64,000 bases of DNA from Septoria linicola. Lineage: Eukaryota; Ascomycota; Dothideomycetes; Mycosphaerellales; Mycosphaerellaceae. Shown piece by piece: positions 44,750-55,281 of this stretch. How positions within the stretch are numbered: position 1 is the first letter of the stretch; every line of letters starts with the position of its first letter. The stretch covers positions 2,356,001 through 2,420,000 of the forward strand of contig CP099418.1 of NCBI GenBank assembly GCA_024114885.1, given 5' to 3'. Both the position numbers and the translations under genes were made by a program. The notes under the pieces are model-generated. The model made no database searches. It saw only the letters and a program-made list of their open reading frames with translations, and had not been told where the DNA came from.

Positions 44750-46621
44750 TCACCCCTTGCGCTCAGCGTCGCGGACATTCTCCACTGTCTCGGCCTCAAC
44801 AGCGGCTTTCTCTTGGAAATTGTCAACCATGCCGCCTTGCCCGATCGTCAACTCCTTTCCTTTCCTCCCGATGAGGTACCAGGGCAGTTCAAACACAGCA
44901 TCCACCGATTCCAGCGACTTACCAGCCAGCTCAGGCAGGAAGAACCATGCCCAGGCGAGGCCGATCAATGTCACGACGGAGAAGAACATCATCGTTCCCC
45001 CGTGGGTCATGGAGATGAACATTTCCGGAACTGCCTTGGAGTTGCCGAACTGGTTTACGAAATGGAACGTCATAGCAAACGATCCTCCAATGGCGCGCAG
45101 TCGGAGAGGGTAGATCTCGGAGTTGATCAGATACTGGATCGAATTCCAGCCCATGGCCCACCCAAAGCCGCTGAGGTAGATCATGACGATAGCACCAGTG
45201 GCAGCCCGCTTCTCAGTCGATGTCTGGGTCTCCAGGTCGTCCACGTTGGTGTCTGCAAGTAGGAACCCAGCCATATAGAGCATCGCCACGAATTGCAATG
45301 TGATTCCGATCATCTAGAGCAGTCAGCGGTTGTCACGGACTTTCAGGATAGCGTCAATGCGAGTTTTACCAGAGATCTCTTACGACCGACATAGTCGATA
45401 AGAAAGAAGGCACACAGGAGCGCGGAGATGAACTTGACGACTCCGAAAATTGCTGTTGCGAAGAGTTTCTCGTTTGCTCCAGACTGACCGACCATTTCTG
45501 GAAGGAACTGTCAGCATTGCCCGCGAGATTATCGTGCAATCAATGGACGCACCGAAATACTCAGGAGCGTAGATCGTAATCGAGTTGGCGCCAGACCATT
45601 GACCAAGGAGTTGCGAGAACACCGAGAGCATCAGACGATATCTGTTTGCGCTCGATCCAATGAGCTCGCGAATCACGCCGTACCATTTGGTGCCCATGGC
45701 CGCTTCTCGCTCACGCTCCAATTGATCCTGGACATCGACAATCTCGGATTGCACATACCAGTGGTCTTCGGGCAGATTGCGGAGTGCGGACAGGTTCTTC
45801 GCTGCTTGCTCGTGCTTGCCGACTTTCAAGAGCCACCTGGGAGACTCAATAGCCATGAATGAGGTGACAGCAATGATCACCGCAAAGTAGACATGCAGCA
45901 AGTTGGGGATAATCCATTGCAGCTGTGTATCAGGTGAAATGTGCAACGAGCTGCCCCAGACCGCAAAGTAGCCGAGCATGATTCCCAGGTAGACACTTCC
46001 AGAGAACATGCAGACGCAGAGTCCTCTTGTAAACTTGGGACTGATCTCTGCGAGGTATGTTGGGGCTACCACGGTTGTCTGCCCGATGCCCAATCCAGCA
46101 ATAAAGCGTCCAGCGTAGACCATACCGATGGAGCCCTTGGCGCCAGCTGCCAGGAAAATGGCAATTCCCAGTACCCAGAGAACACATAGCTGACGTGTTG
46201 CCCAGAGGCGACCGATCTTATCAGTGATATAGAATGCGATCAGGGCTCCTCCAATCGATCCCAGTTGCACCATTGATGTGATATTCGAGAGCCGGTCCGC
46301 CTGCTCGACGGCGCTGAGGCTCGGGTCCTTCAGGCCAAACTTTGACGAGAAACTGGGAAGCGTCGATGTTGTGCCTATGAGACCCTACGGATCATGAAAT
46401 GTTAGCCAAGTCTACATGGAAAACGGCATTTTCTGATACTGCGACTCCTCACCTCGTCTACACCTCTGGCGGCGCCCATAAGCCCAAAGACTGGGTTTCA
46501 TGTCAGTACTGAATACCATGTGAAACATCAGAATCTGGTCTTGCTTACCAAAAACGCCATACCAAAGCCTCCAGTTGAGAATTTCCGAGGGAGCATCGTT
46601 GTTCTTGCGATTGAGAAACAT
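44750..46621 (-). CDS. MFS sugar/quinate-type transporter
   Basis: Proton-coupled sugar porter family, 12 membrane helices, plasma membrane. Exons on the minus strand 46621-46549, 46490-46453, 46384-45553, 45497-45370, 45313-44750; all GT-AG and in phase, 544 aa. Family marks: GSIGGALIAFYITDKIGRLW (helix 2 to loop 2-3), RFIAGLGIGQTTVVAPTYLAE, EISPKFTRG, ESPRWLLKVGK, LLGQWSGANSITIYAPEYFG, DYVGRKRSL, and PELAGKSLESVDAVFE in place of the usual PETKG motif. Substrate cannot be told; the GANSI...APE stretch recalls hexose, quinate or lactose porters. The Ldh2-type dehydrogenase lies upstream in the same direction, 1 kb away. Confidence 0.9.
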
Positions 46622-47680
46622 CTTGGCTGAAGCTTAGAACTTCTTGTGTCGTGCTTGGTACACACACACACAAGTTGAAGACGACCTCTGAGAGAAGGAC
46701 CGACAACAAGAGGAAAGAAGCAAACCAAGACGACCAAGAGTACGCCGCCGCTTGGAGGCACTTGTACGTACTTACATAGACACGGACTTGCTCAGGTAGT
46801 GCGTCTGAAAACAACCTAGTCGAATGCAACCACGGAGAAGTGCACGGCGTGCTTGCATCTCTTCCGGGGCCCCATGCATGACCTGATGAAAATCGACAAT
46901 GCCCGGGCTGGGCTTTGGGGGAGACACAGTGGTCGGCACAAGATTGCGGGCAAGTGTGTGGAGGGGTTGGAGTGATTGCGGGTTGACAACGTGGAAAACG
47001 TGTCGCTGGTGTTGGGGATTATGTGGGCCTGGAGCTCGTGAAAGGCGAGTGAACAGGGTTCAAATGTCAGCGGCACAACTGCCAAGATTTATAGCTCGTC
47101 GTAGCTGATAGCCAAGCTGGCGAAGATGTAACGTTGTAAAAGCTTTGTCCTCTTGGTGGGGCTCGCGCTTATTGACCAGCTAGCGGTGTACTGGAGAAGG
47201 AAAGCCCGCCGGTGCAATCTCGTAAGCTCAAATACCGCTGCTGGTAGCCGTCTGTCGCCGTGTGGTATGCAGGATCGCGTGAGATGTGCCTTCGAAAAGC
47301 CGCCAAGATGGTTAGGACGGTCCGACGACATCGCGGGAGACCTGATTCGGTATGTCGAATATATCAAGACGCTGGTCGCACGTCAAAGTGGTTCTCGTTT
47401 GAATGCAGAGGATTCCACTCCATGATCGTGCAGCTCCAGAATGATCTTGCAGACCCCACAATGTGGGTAATTGACGGCGAGAACAGCGACGGCTGGCGCG
47501 AGCCCTGGTGGCCGCGAGACTTTGGCCTGGCTGAGTAGTCGCGGATATGTTTCCGCAAGCGTGGGTCGTTCGCTTGGTTAAACTGTTCTGGCTGTTCCAT
47601 TGACAGTCATGTTTCTCATGCCAGGAGGCATGACATTTTGCGGCAGCGCTTGATAAAGGCGCAGGCGTTGAGACGCAAGC
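46622..47680. other. Region between transporter start and dehydrogenase stop
   Basis: About 1.06 kb, chiefly the transporter promoter with an (AC)n tract near 46660. A plus-strand frame ending at 47538 (QLQNDLADPTMWVIDGEN) looks protein-like over 45 residues, but has no credible start or partner exon. Confidence 0.4.
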
Positions 47681-48867
47681 TCAAACCTGCGTAGTAACCT
47701 TGATAGACTGCGCTCCCACCCTCTCTGCTTCTGCGTTGAGGGCCTGGACTTCTGCATCAACGTAAGGAATACCTGTTCGTCTCCGTGTTTCTGCTGTGAT
47801 TAGTTCCGGCTCGCCGGGAAAATAAATCCTGTCAATACCCGCCATCTTATCAGATTCAACTACTCGCTTGTAGAGATAGTCCATGCGGTCTCGAAAGTCT
47901 TGGAGTGACATGAAAAGGTCTGGCTTGATGGCGACGAGAAAGTGGCCTACATCTGCTGGCTTGCTGGGATCATAAGGATTCGTGACATGGCCTGCGAAAG
48001 CACTTCCGGAAAGCACACCACTGAAAACGTCCATCCTAGACAATGAGGTCAGCAGAGTTCAGCTTTGAAACGAATGTCCAGCATACACTGTGAGGTTTTA
48101 ATCAGTAAGCAGTATCGAAATCGAGTAATAAGGTGCATACTAATAGACAGGCCGGAGCCCTTGGGACCACCCATGGGTAGCATTACCCCTTCCAATGCCG
48201 CAGCTGGATCATCGGTAGGTCGCCCTTCGGCGTCCACAGCCCAGTCGAGTGGTATCTTTTCATCTCGGCGTTTGGCCTTGTAAATTTTGCCTCGGGCAGC
48301 AACAGAGGGTGCCATATCCAGAATGAATGGCTGTTCCTTACCACCAGGCGCTCCACACGCGATCGGACTAACACCCATGAGCTTGCTCTTGCCTCCCCAT
48401 ACAGGCAATGCGGGAGAGCTGTTGGTGAAGACGAGACTCATCATATCTGCATCGATCGCTTGTTGAACGAGCCAGGCAGACATTCCAAAATGGTTGCTGT
48501 GCTTGACGGAAACCATGCCAATGCCATAGACTTTAGCCGTCTCAATAGCTTTGGTCATGCCCATATGAGCTGCAACAAAACCGAAAGCATTATGAGCATC
48601 GACTTGTGCCACAACAGGAGTCACTTCGCTCAGAGTTGGCTGTGCTGTGGCATCGAGCACGCCTTCTCTGATGCGAGCCATGTACGACGGGATGCGATTG
48701 ATACCGTGCGTGTCGACTCCCCTGAGATCTGCAGCTACCAGGCATCGTGCCACTATCGTAGCGTTCTCGTGTGGAACACCATTGGCTTCGAGGACTCCTT
48801 CGGCAAATGCTTGAGCATCTTCTGGCGTGACATGGTATCTGGTGGAAGTCGCAGCTTGGTCCGCCAT
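47681..48867 (-). CDS. Ldh2-family malate/lactate/ureidoglycolate-type dehydrogenase
   Basis: NAD(P)-dependent 2-hydroxy-acid oxidoreductase of the Ldh_2 fold. ATG 48867 (MADQAATSTRYHVTPEDA); the open frame extends upstream to 48924 only through GTG. Exon 1 to about 48137, exon 2 48035-47681; 361 aa. Seen: DLRGVDTHGINRIPSYM, SVKHSNHFGMSAWLV (catalytic His), FTNSSPALPVWGGKSKLMG, PIACGAPGGKEQPFILDMA, MLPMGGPKGSGLSI, MDVFSGVLSGSAFAG. The intron is troublesome: the consensus donor GTATGC at 48140 throws the second exon out of frame, while a GC donor at 48136 restores LSISMMDVFSG. So either an unusual GC-AG intron or a one-base lesion. Substrate open; sulfolactate, malate, lactate and ureidoglycolate enzymes share this fold. 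Confidence 0.83.
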
Positions 48868-49838
48868 AATGTGCAGAGCATGAAACTCCGCAAAGCTGAT
48901 AGAATTCCGTGTCTTGTTTTGCACAGCTGGCTCCGCGATGGCAGTCGAGGGGAAGCAGTGCTGGAGGTCGTGCGTGACGTGGTAGGGTAGTGTTTCTCAA
49001 AGTGGGTGGGAGTGGGAATGCAACTTGTTATAGGGGGTCCGATCGAGAGACATTCTCATCAAAGCATGTTGCGACGTCGGACGTGTTGGCTGCTATTGAA
49101 CTGATTGCTGCACTAAACGAGCACGATGAACAGATACGACCTGTTGTTACGATGGTAGTATAGGAAATGCGCGGATCCGGCTAACTAGGTCACGATCGGA
49201 TCCGCTTTGCCATGCTGTACTGTTCAGCGTACAGCTGGACCTTGTACAGTAGTAAGCAGCAACAAGTGGCAGGACAATGGATGGTCATGCAAAACACGAA
49301 CGATGTAAGCACGATGTGTGCGCCGAGAAGATCCATGCTGGTCTGCTCTGTTCCTGCTTGGCTTTCGCTCTTGGGCCTTGAGCGTGGGCGTGGCCCGTTT
49401 TGACCAGAACATTAACTTAAAGACTATGTCAGCCAATTGAGTATGAGGCTGGCTTGAACACCGCGTTACCGCCGAACAGCACAGAATACCGACCGATTGA
49501 CCATCGTCTCTGCCAACGTCGGCGAGACGGCATTGCAGGCCAGCACGCTGGAGACATGGCGACGCAGCAGCAGTAGCAGTAGGCCGACGACAACGACGAC
49601 GACATCGAAGGTCAGCAGGACGAAGCAGGGGCTGTCATCGTCCATTGAGCTCGACGAGCTTGACGACCTCGTCCGACCGCCCACGCGCTGTCCCACGCAG
49701 CGAGTCTCACCGTCGTGGCCTCTGCCATCTGCACCTTCCCACTCACATCGTCGTCGCCTTCCCTCCGCTCCGCTGTGCCTCGCGACACCCCCGACACTCC
49801 GACGCAGGCAGAAGCTCTGCGATCTCATCGAGCGCGAC
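48868..49838. other. Divergent region between Ldh2 and phosphate transporter
   Basis: About 970 bp. The plus-strand frame is open from 49497 into the transporter, but its early part is Arg/Ser/Thr-rich without family likeness; the SPX domain start fixes the true ATG at 49839. No other gene supported. Confidence 0.5.
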
Positions 49839-52599
49839 ATGAAGTTCTCCCACAGCATCCAGTTTAATGCCGTGCCGGACTGGTCCTCCAACTATATTGC
49901 ATATTCCAACCTGAAGAAGCTAATTTACCAGCTGGAAAAACAGCTTAACCAGAACGGTCAGTCAGCACAGCCTACGGATCCGGAGTCCTCACCTCTGCTC
50001 GTTAATGGCGCTGCGGATGATCCAGATCAGGTCTTTCTTCGCAAACTTGACGATGAGCTAGAGAAGATCTGCAGTTTCTACCAGATTAAGGAGCTTGAGA
50101 TTCTGGGCGAGATCGATGCTCTGCTGCGCGACGTGGAAGAGTTTGACGCCGAGCACGACGATGCCGATGGCCCAAGCGGCGAGCGCAGGCAGAGCCTATG
50201 GGCACGCGCACGGCAGCAGAGCATCTTCCGTACCCTTCCCGGCAAACGCAGGAAAAGCTCCACGGTGAGCAGCAACCGACGTGCTCCCATACCAGAAGAA
50301 GGCGAGGATGAGAGTGAAGACGAAGACAACGAGCATGCTCCACTCAACAAGAGTCAGTCCACCTTAGAGAGGTCAACCACACTCGACATACCAAAGGATC
50401 GGCGAGGCTCCTCGCGGAAAGATCATGCGTCCGGTCACTTCTTGGATGGTGATTCTTCCGCAGAATTTCGACGTAGGCCTAGCACGGCCTTCAACGACTT
50501 TGGGGACGATGCACTCCAAGCTCTATATGATGAGGGCATCACGCTGAAGAAAAGAACGACGAACCTCTACGTAACAGTGTGTGAGCTGCGGTCCTTTATT
50601 CAGCTCAACGAGACGGGCTTTAGTAAGGTCTTGAAGAAATATGACAAGACGTTGGACCGCAACCTCAAAAGATCATATCTGGAAAACAAGGTTAAGCCAG
50701 CTTATCCATTCCTACCCTCCACCATGGAGCGCTTGGCTGAGCATTTGAAGAAAGTAGAGGAAGCTTATGCTGGCATCGTCACCAAGGGCGATGTTGAAGC
50801 AGCTCGACAGGAGCTACGCTTGCACCTCCGTGAACACGTCGTCTGGGAACGAAACACTGTCTGGCGAGAAATGATTGGTATCGAAAGAAAGGCTCAAGCA
50901 GCAAATCTTGGCATCCGCAACACGATGCTTGGTCAAGATAACGATCCTAAGCGTGCACGGCTGCAAGGCGACGACGATGATGGGACTATCAAGGAGGTGA
51001 CGCTTCCCATCGGCAAGTATCGATGCCCGAAGTTCCTGGTCACAGGGACTTTCTGGGTACTGTGTGCAGTCATCGCTATTTTCGCAGTTCTGCTTTCTGT
51101 ACCTATCATGGAACGACCAGAGCAGCAAAATTGCCTAGCGCTCGTTGTTTTTGTCAGTCTACTGTGGGCCACGGAGGTACGTTTGACCATCCCAAGACGA
51201 TTGATGGTACTCGCTAATGTAGTTGCAGGCCATCCCTCTATTCGTCACCTCTTTACTAGTGCCGTTCCTCTGTGTCATACTCCAAGTTGTCCGCGAAGAT
51301 GTCAAACCAAATCGACGACTGTCGAGCAAAGAAGCGGCCGGCTATGTGTTTGCTTCCATGTGGACACCAGTGATCATGTTACTTCTTGGTGGTTTCACCA
51401 TTGCTGCGGCACTCAGCAAGTACAATATCGCCAAGATGATGGCGACTTTTGTGCTCTCGAAAGCAGGCACCAAGCCACGAACAGTCCTGCTTACGAGCAT
51501 GGGAGTAGCCATGTTCGCGAGTATGTGGATCAGCAATGTCGCAGCTCCAGTTCTCTGCTTTAGCATCATCCAGGCAAGTCGTGACGCCTCAATGATATTC
51601 AACTCTACTAACATGCTATTCAGCCCATCCTGAGGAACCTTCCGTCGGACAGCGACATGACGAAAGCGTTACTGCTCGGAATTGCCTTGGCTTCGAACAT
51701 GGGCGGTGCCGCGTCCCCAATAGCCTCACCCCAGAATCTGATCGCCCTGGAGAACATGCAACCACAGCCCGGATGGGGTACATGGTTCTTCATCGCTTTG
51801 CCGGTCTGCATTATCAGCATAATACTGATCTGGCTGCTACTGCTTGTTACCTTCCGCCCTGGCCGGAACACCACCATCGTGCCTATCCGACCTATGAAGG
51901 ATAAGTTTACAGGAGTCCAGTGGTTCATCACGGTTGTCACTCTGGTCACTATTGCACTCTGGTGCGTCAGTCATCAGCTCGAGCACATCTTTGGAGACAT
52001 GGGAGTGGTTGCCATCATTCCGATTGTGCTCTTCTTTGGCACCGGTATCTTAACGAAAGAAGACTTCAATAACTTCCTATGGACCATTATTATTCTTGCG
52101 GCAGGAGGTCTCGCACTCGGTAAAGCTGTCAACAGTTCCGGCCTACTTAAGACCATCGCTATCTCGATCACAGAGATGGTCTCGCACCTTTCGCTGTACG
52201 GCATCTGCTGTGCTTTCGCCGCTCTGATTGCGGTCGTGGCCACCTTCATCAGTCACACGGTTGCCGCTCTGATCATTTTGCCTCTGGTGCGCGAAGTCGG
52301 CGCTGGCATGGAATCGCCACATCCCAACCTTCTCGTCATGATCTCCGTACTCATGGCATCTGCAGCTATGGGTCTGCCCACAAGTGGCTTCCCCAACATG
52401 AGTAAGTCGTTTGCCATGCGCGTTCCCAGAACATACACTAACCCATGCTCCAGCTGCAATCATGATGGAAGACTCGCAGACTGGCCAGCGGTACCTCCAG
52501 GTCAGACACTTCTTGACCAGAGGTGTCCCTGCCAGTATCATGGCATACGCAGCGATCATCAGTGTTGGTTATGGCCTCAGTCGAGCCGTCGGGTTTTGA
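49839..52599 (+). CDS. SPX-domain low-affinity phosphate transporter (Pho87/Pho90/Pho91 type)
   Basis: Exons 49839-51176, 51229-51573, 51624-52401, 52454-52599; 868 aa. MKFSHSIQFNAVPDWSSNYI at the start is the SPX signature; the SPX domain runs to about residue 310 (RSFIQLNETGFSKVLKKYDK, the inositol-pyrophosphate-binding Lys surface) and holds a long acidic, Ser-rich insertion at about 100-220. From about residue 400 comes the divalent anion:Na+ symporter domain: TGTFWVLCAVIAIFAVLLS, MWTPVIMLLLGGFTIAAAL, MWISNVAAPVLCFSIIQ, GIALASNMGGAASPIASPQN, SHTVAALIILPLV, AAMGLPTSGFPNMTAIMMED. Intron 2 uses a GC donor (TCCAG|GCAAGT) with AG acceptor; introns 1 and 3 are GT-AG. SPX senses phosphate status and restrains transport. 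Confidence 0.94.
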
Positions 52600-52731
52600 T
52601 CGACAGCATTGCTTGTACGAAGCTTCGAAGGATAGATGTGTAGATTGTGGATGTAGTATAGAAAGCTTGCTTTGCGCGTGTCGACACCAATATGAGGTCG
52701 CTGGCTCAGGCGCGCACCACTTGACTTTTCT

Positions 52732-53019
52732 CTATGCGTCGTTCTCTGCATCTTCCTCGCCATACATGTCCTCCTCTCGATCCTCATTCGTGGTGTGGCT
52801 ATTGCCCTTGCCAGCCTCTGCGGCTTTGTCTTGCTCCATCTTCTGCGTCAAGAAGGTGTTGAGCTCTCCTTGCAGCTTCGAGGCACTGGCTCGCAGGCTG
52901 CCCAGATATGTCGTTTTCTCGTCAACGCCATCCGACCTTGGTAGCTGCGGAAGCTCAAGTGCGAAGTTCTGCGCGGCTGTTGGCGACTTGTAGCTCGCAG
53001 TGAGTGGTGTGCTAGTCAT
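52732..53019 (-). CDS. gon7: EKC/KEOPS complex subunit Gon7
   Basis: Fungal Gon7, a small subunit of the KEOPS complex that makes the tRNA modification t6A and affects telomeres. Single exon, 95 aa from ATG 53019 (MTSTPLTASYKSPTAAQNF). The pattern LTASYKSP, EKTTYLGSLRASASKLQGEL and LTQKMEQDKAAEA followed by an acidic C-terminus is what the family shows. The open frame extends upstream but the family N-terminus fixes this start. Its start is 307 bp from that of frataxin, head to head. Confidence 0.85.
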   Translation of the reverse strand: MTSTPLTASYKSPTAAQNFALELPQLPRSDGVDEKTTYLGSLRASASKLQGELNTFLTQKMEQDKAAEAGKGNSHTTNEDREEDMYGEEDAENDA

Positions 53020-53326
53020 ATTGGCGGATGTGTTGCGTAGACGTCGAGACTTCAGCAGCACAGGCAGTGTTTGGCAATGTTGGCAATGATCGGTTCGCGG
53101 GGAAGCCATGCTTGGAACGTGGAAGGTGCGTGCTGTGACAGCTTGCGGAGCTCTTGCCAATCACGATCCATTCATCAGTGCACTCAACAAACACACGGCA
53201 TCTATCACAAACGGGTGGCAACAAGACCAGTCATTCCACAGACAAACTCACAACCGATCTTCACCAAGGACTGCGATTGTCCGCAGCGTCAACAGCAGCA
53301 GCAGCAGCAGCAGCAACATCCTCACC
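53020..53326. promoter_or_regulatory. Bidirectional promoter GON7/frataxin with CAG repeat
   Basis: A 307-bp head-to-head interval. A perfect (CAG)7 run lies at 53293-53313, only 13 bases before the frataxin ATG, so it is probably in the 5' leader. Seen on the plus strand it is CAG, on the GON7 side CTG. Confidence 0.7.
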
Positions 53327-54062
53327 ATGTCCGCGCCAGCGTCATCTGCTCGGCTCCTCCGCCAATGCCTCCTCCGAAACCGCTCCAGGACCATCATCAA
53401 GCCCGCTACTGCTCGACGGGTGCAATCGCACGCCATCCGACACGCTGCACCCAAAGCCGTCATGTCGCAGCCACGATGGCTCTCAACGTCCTCCGCAATC
53501 CGGGCAGGCATTATGCCCGAGACTGAGGATCCCGCACCGCCCAACGATGAAGCAGTAGAGCCGGGCAACCTGCAGCCCGCACAGCTTACGGACGACGAGT
53601 ATCAGCAGATTTCCGATGCACAGATGGACCGAGTATACGAAAAGGCAGAGGCACTACAAGAGTCGCGAGAGGATGTGGAAGTAGAATACTCGGTATGTGA
53701 TATGGCGGAAAAGGCGTCGCAGCGAGGATGATGGGGATGATGCGGGAAGGACAAACACAACTGACATGGGCATCTTTTAGGCTGGCGTTCTCAACATCGT
53801 ATTCCCGCCCAATGGCACATATGTCATTAACAAGCAACCTCCCAATAAGCAGATCTGGCTATCGTCACCCATATCTGGACCTAAACGCTACGACTGGGTC
53901 GTCTCGGGAGAGAGCATGCATCAGAAAGAGGGTGGTGGTCTCGGGGAATGGGTCTATCTCCGCGATGGCACCAGACTTAATGCGCTGTTGAGCAAGGAGC
54001 TGGGCCTGGCCATTGACCACAATGAGGAAGATATGGCTCCTAGCAAGGACGCTACAGAGTAA
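53327..54062 (+). CDS. yfh1: Frataxin, mitochondrial
   Basis: Iron-binding activator of mitochondrial iron-sulfur cluster assembly. Exons 53327-53692 and 53781-54062, one GT-AG intron in phase, 215 aa. N-terminus (MSAPASSARLLRQCLLRNRS onward) is Arg-rich without acids, a mitochondrial presequence. The core begins with QLTDDEYQQISDAQMDRVYE (acidic helix 1, iron site), then AGVLNIVFPPNGTYVINKQP, NKQIWLSSPISGPKRYDWV and a C-terminal helix LNALLSKELGLAI. All key features of the family are there. The frame upstream of 53327 is open, but the presequence and the spacing favour this ATG. Confidence 0.95.
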
Positions 54063-54544
54063 TCGTGTGTAACGCTAGACATGAGACAACGGAAGACGTA
54101 CCAGACTCTGTTTATTTATGTTCTGTCGGTTGTCCTCGCATTCTGCTGTTCTCAATATCTGGTTTCGCGCGCTCGCCATGATCTGCCAAACAGAAGACGC
54201 TGGCCTCTGTGATGACAGTGGGCGAGCTGTGCGCGTGCATCCCCTGGAGTGAGTGTGATTCTGCTCTCCTCTTCGTCGCCGCGACATGATCCGAACTCAG
54301 CAAGACTATGGGGTCTCTCATTTGGCGCCGAGCATCGTCACCTCCTTGCCATGCGCTTCTGTCGTTCTCTTGCACCACATGCGCCGCGCTTTGCGATAAT
54401 GCCTTCCGCCTCTGAATCCTTTGCAAGAGCGTCTCTGTCGCGTAGCTTGTTCAGGCGGTCATATCTACCGGCTCACTGCAGCCTTGTTGCGGTCTATCCT
54501 CTCACCCTCCCAACATTTCGCCTCCCTCTCACCTACAACTTCCT
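54063..54544. other. Convergent intergenic region
   Basis: 480 bp between the stops of frataxin and DPH3. The overlapping frames at 54249-54636 are not supported. Confidence 0.45.
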
Positions 54545-54867
54545 TCAAGAGGCGGCTGCGACTTGCTGTAAAGGCACTTGTTGCTGCTGCTTCTCGCCGC
54601 CATCTGGCTTGGGCAGATCATCCACATCATAAATGACTCGAATCTGCAGGCTACAGCTGGGACAGATTGCAATCTCTTCGCCATCTCGGAGGTCGTCGAT
54701 GTTGATTTCGAAGCGATCGCCGCATGGACAAGGATAGTGGTAGAGTTGAGTTGTCTCGTCGTATGTCATGTCCTGTGCGCTGGTCGTCAGCCACATGGTT
54801 GTGTATGAACGTTGAAAGGTATGCCGACCTCGATCTCGATCTCATCGTAAATGTTCTCGTCCGACAT
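54545..54867 (-). CDS. dph3: Diphthamide biosynthesis protein 3 (CSL zinc finger)
   Basis: Exons on the minus strand 54867-54829 and 54772-54545, GT-AG, 88 aa. MSDENIYDEIEIEDMTYDE is the family N-terminus; the rubredoxin-like zinc/iron site is CPCGDRF and CPSCSLQIRVIYD, with FEINIDDLRDGEEIA between. Dph3/Kti11 donates electrons to the Dph1-Dph2 iron-sulfur enzyme making diphthamide on eEF2 and also binds Elongator for tRNA wobble uridine modification. The C-terminal Gln-rich extension (KQQQQVPLQQVAAAS) is variable among fungi. Confidence 0.95.
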
Positions 54868-55281
54868 TGTCAATGTTGGTCCCGTGTGTTGTGAAAAGAT
54901 GCAGGACTCAAGAAGTTTTGATTCAAGGGAAGCCTTCACTTGGTGGCGTCTCGACCAGAATGTGGGGAAAGTGGGGCACGTTCAGCGACAGTCTGCTGCA
55001 TAAGAGCCTCGTTTTGCACACCTAGAACATGCCTTGGTCGCAAAATAGCATGGACTGAGCCTGCACAAAGTGCATTCGGTCCCTCTGTTTAGAATCATGC
55101 CAATACAAGCATGACGAACAGGTCGCAAGACATGAGTTAGTATACATTCATAAGAACATATGTGAGTAGACAATTCAAGGAGTCTATATAATGTAACATG
55201 AAATAAGAGATCGAGAGTTGCTCAGCGTGGCGCATAGATTCTATCACAAAGATCTGCGTAGCTGACCTGGGGTCCACCGTC
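54868..55281. other. Intergenic region
   Basis: About 410 bp between the dph3 start and the bZIP stop, both genes on the minus strand. Nothing supported. Confidence 0.45.

Noticed and set aside
49497..49838. Extended N-terminus of the phosphate transporter
   Set aside because: SPX proteins start directly with MKFSxxI; the upstream residues are Arg/Ser/Thr-rich and start without ATG.
53108..53326. 73-residue extension before frataxin
   Set aside because: Reads through the CAG repeat and promoter; the ATG at 53327 opens a proper mitochondrial presequence.
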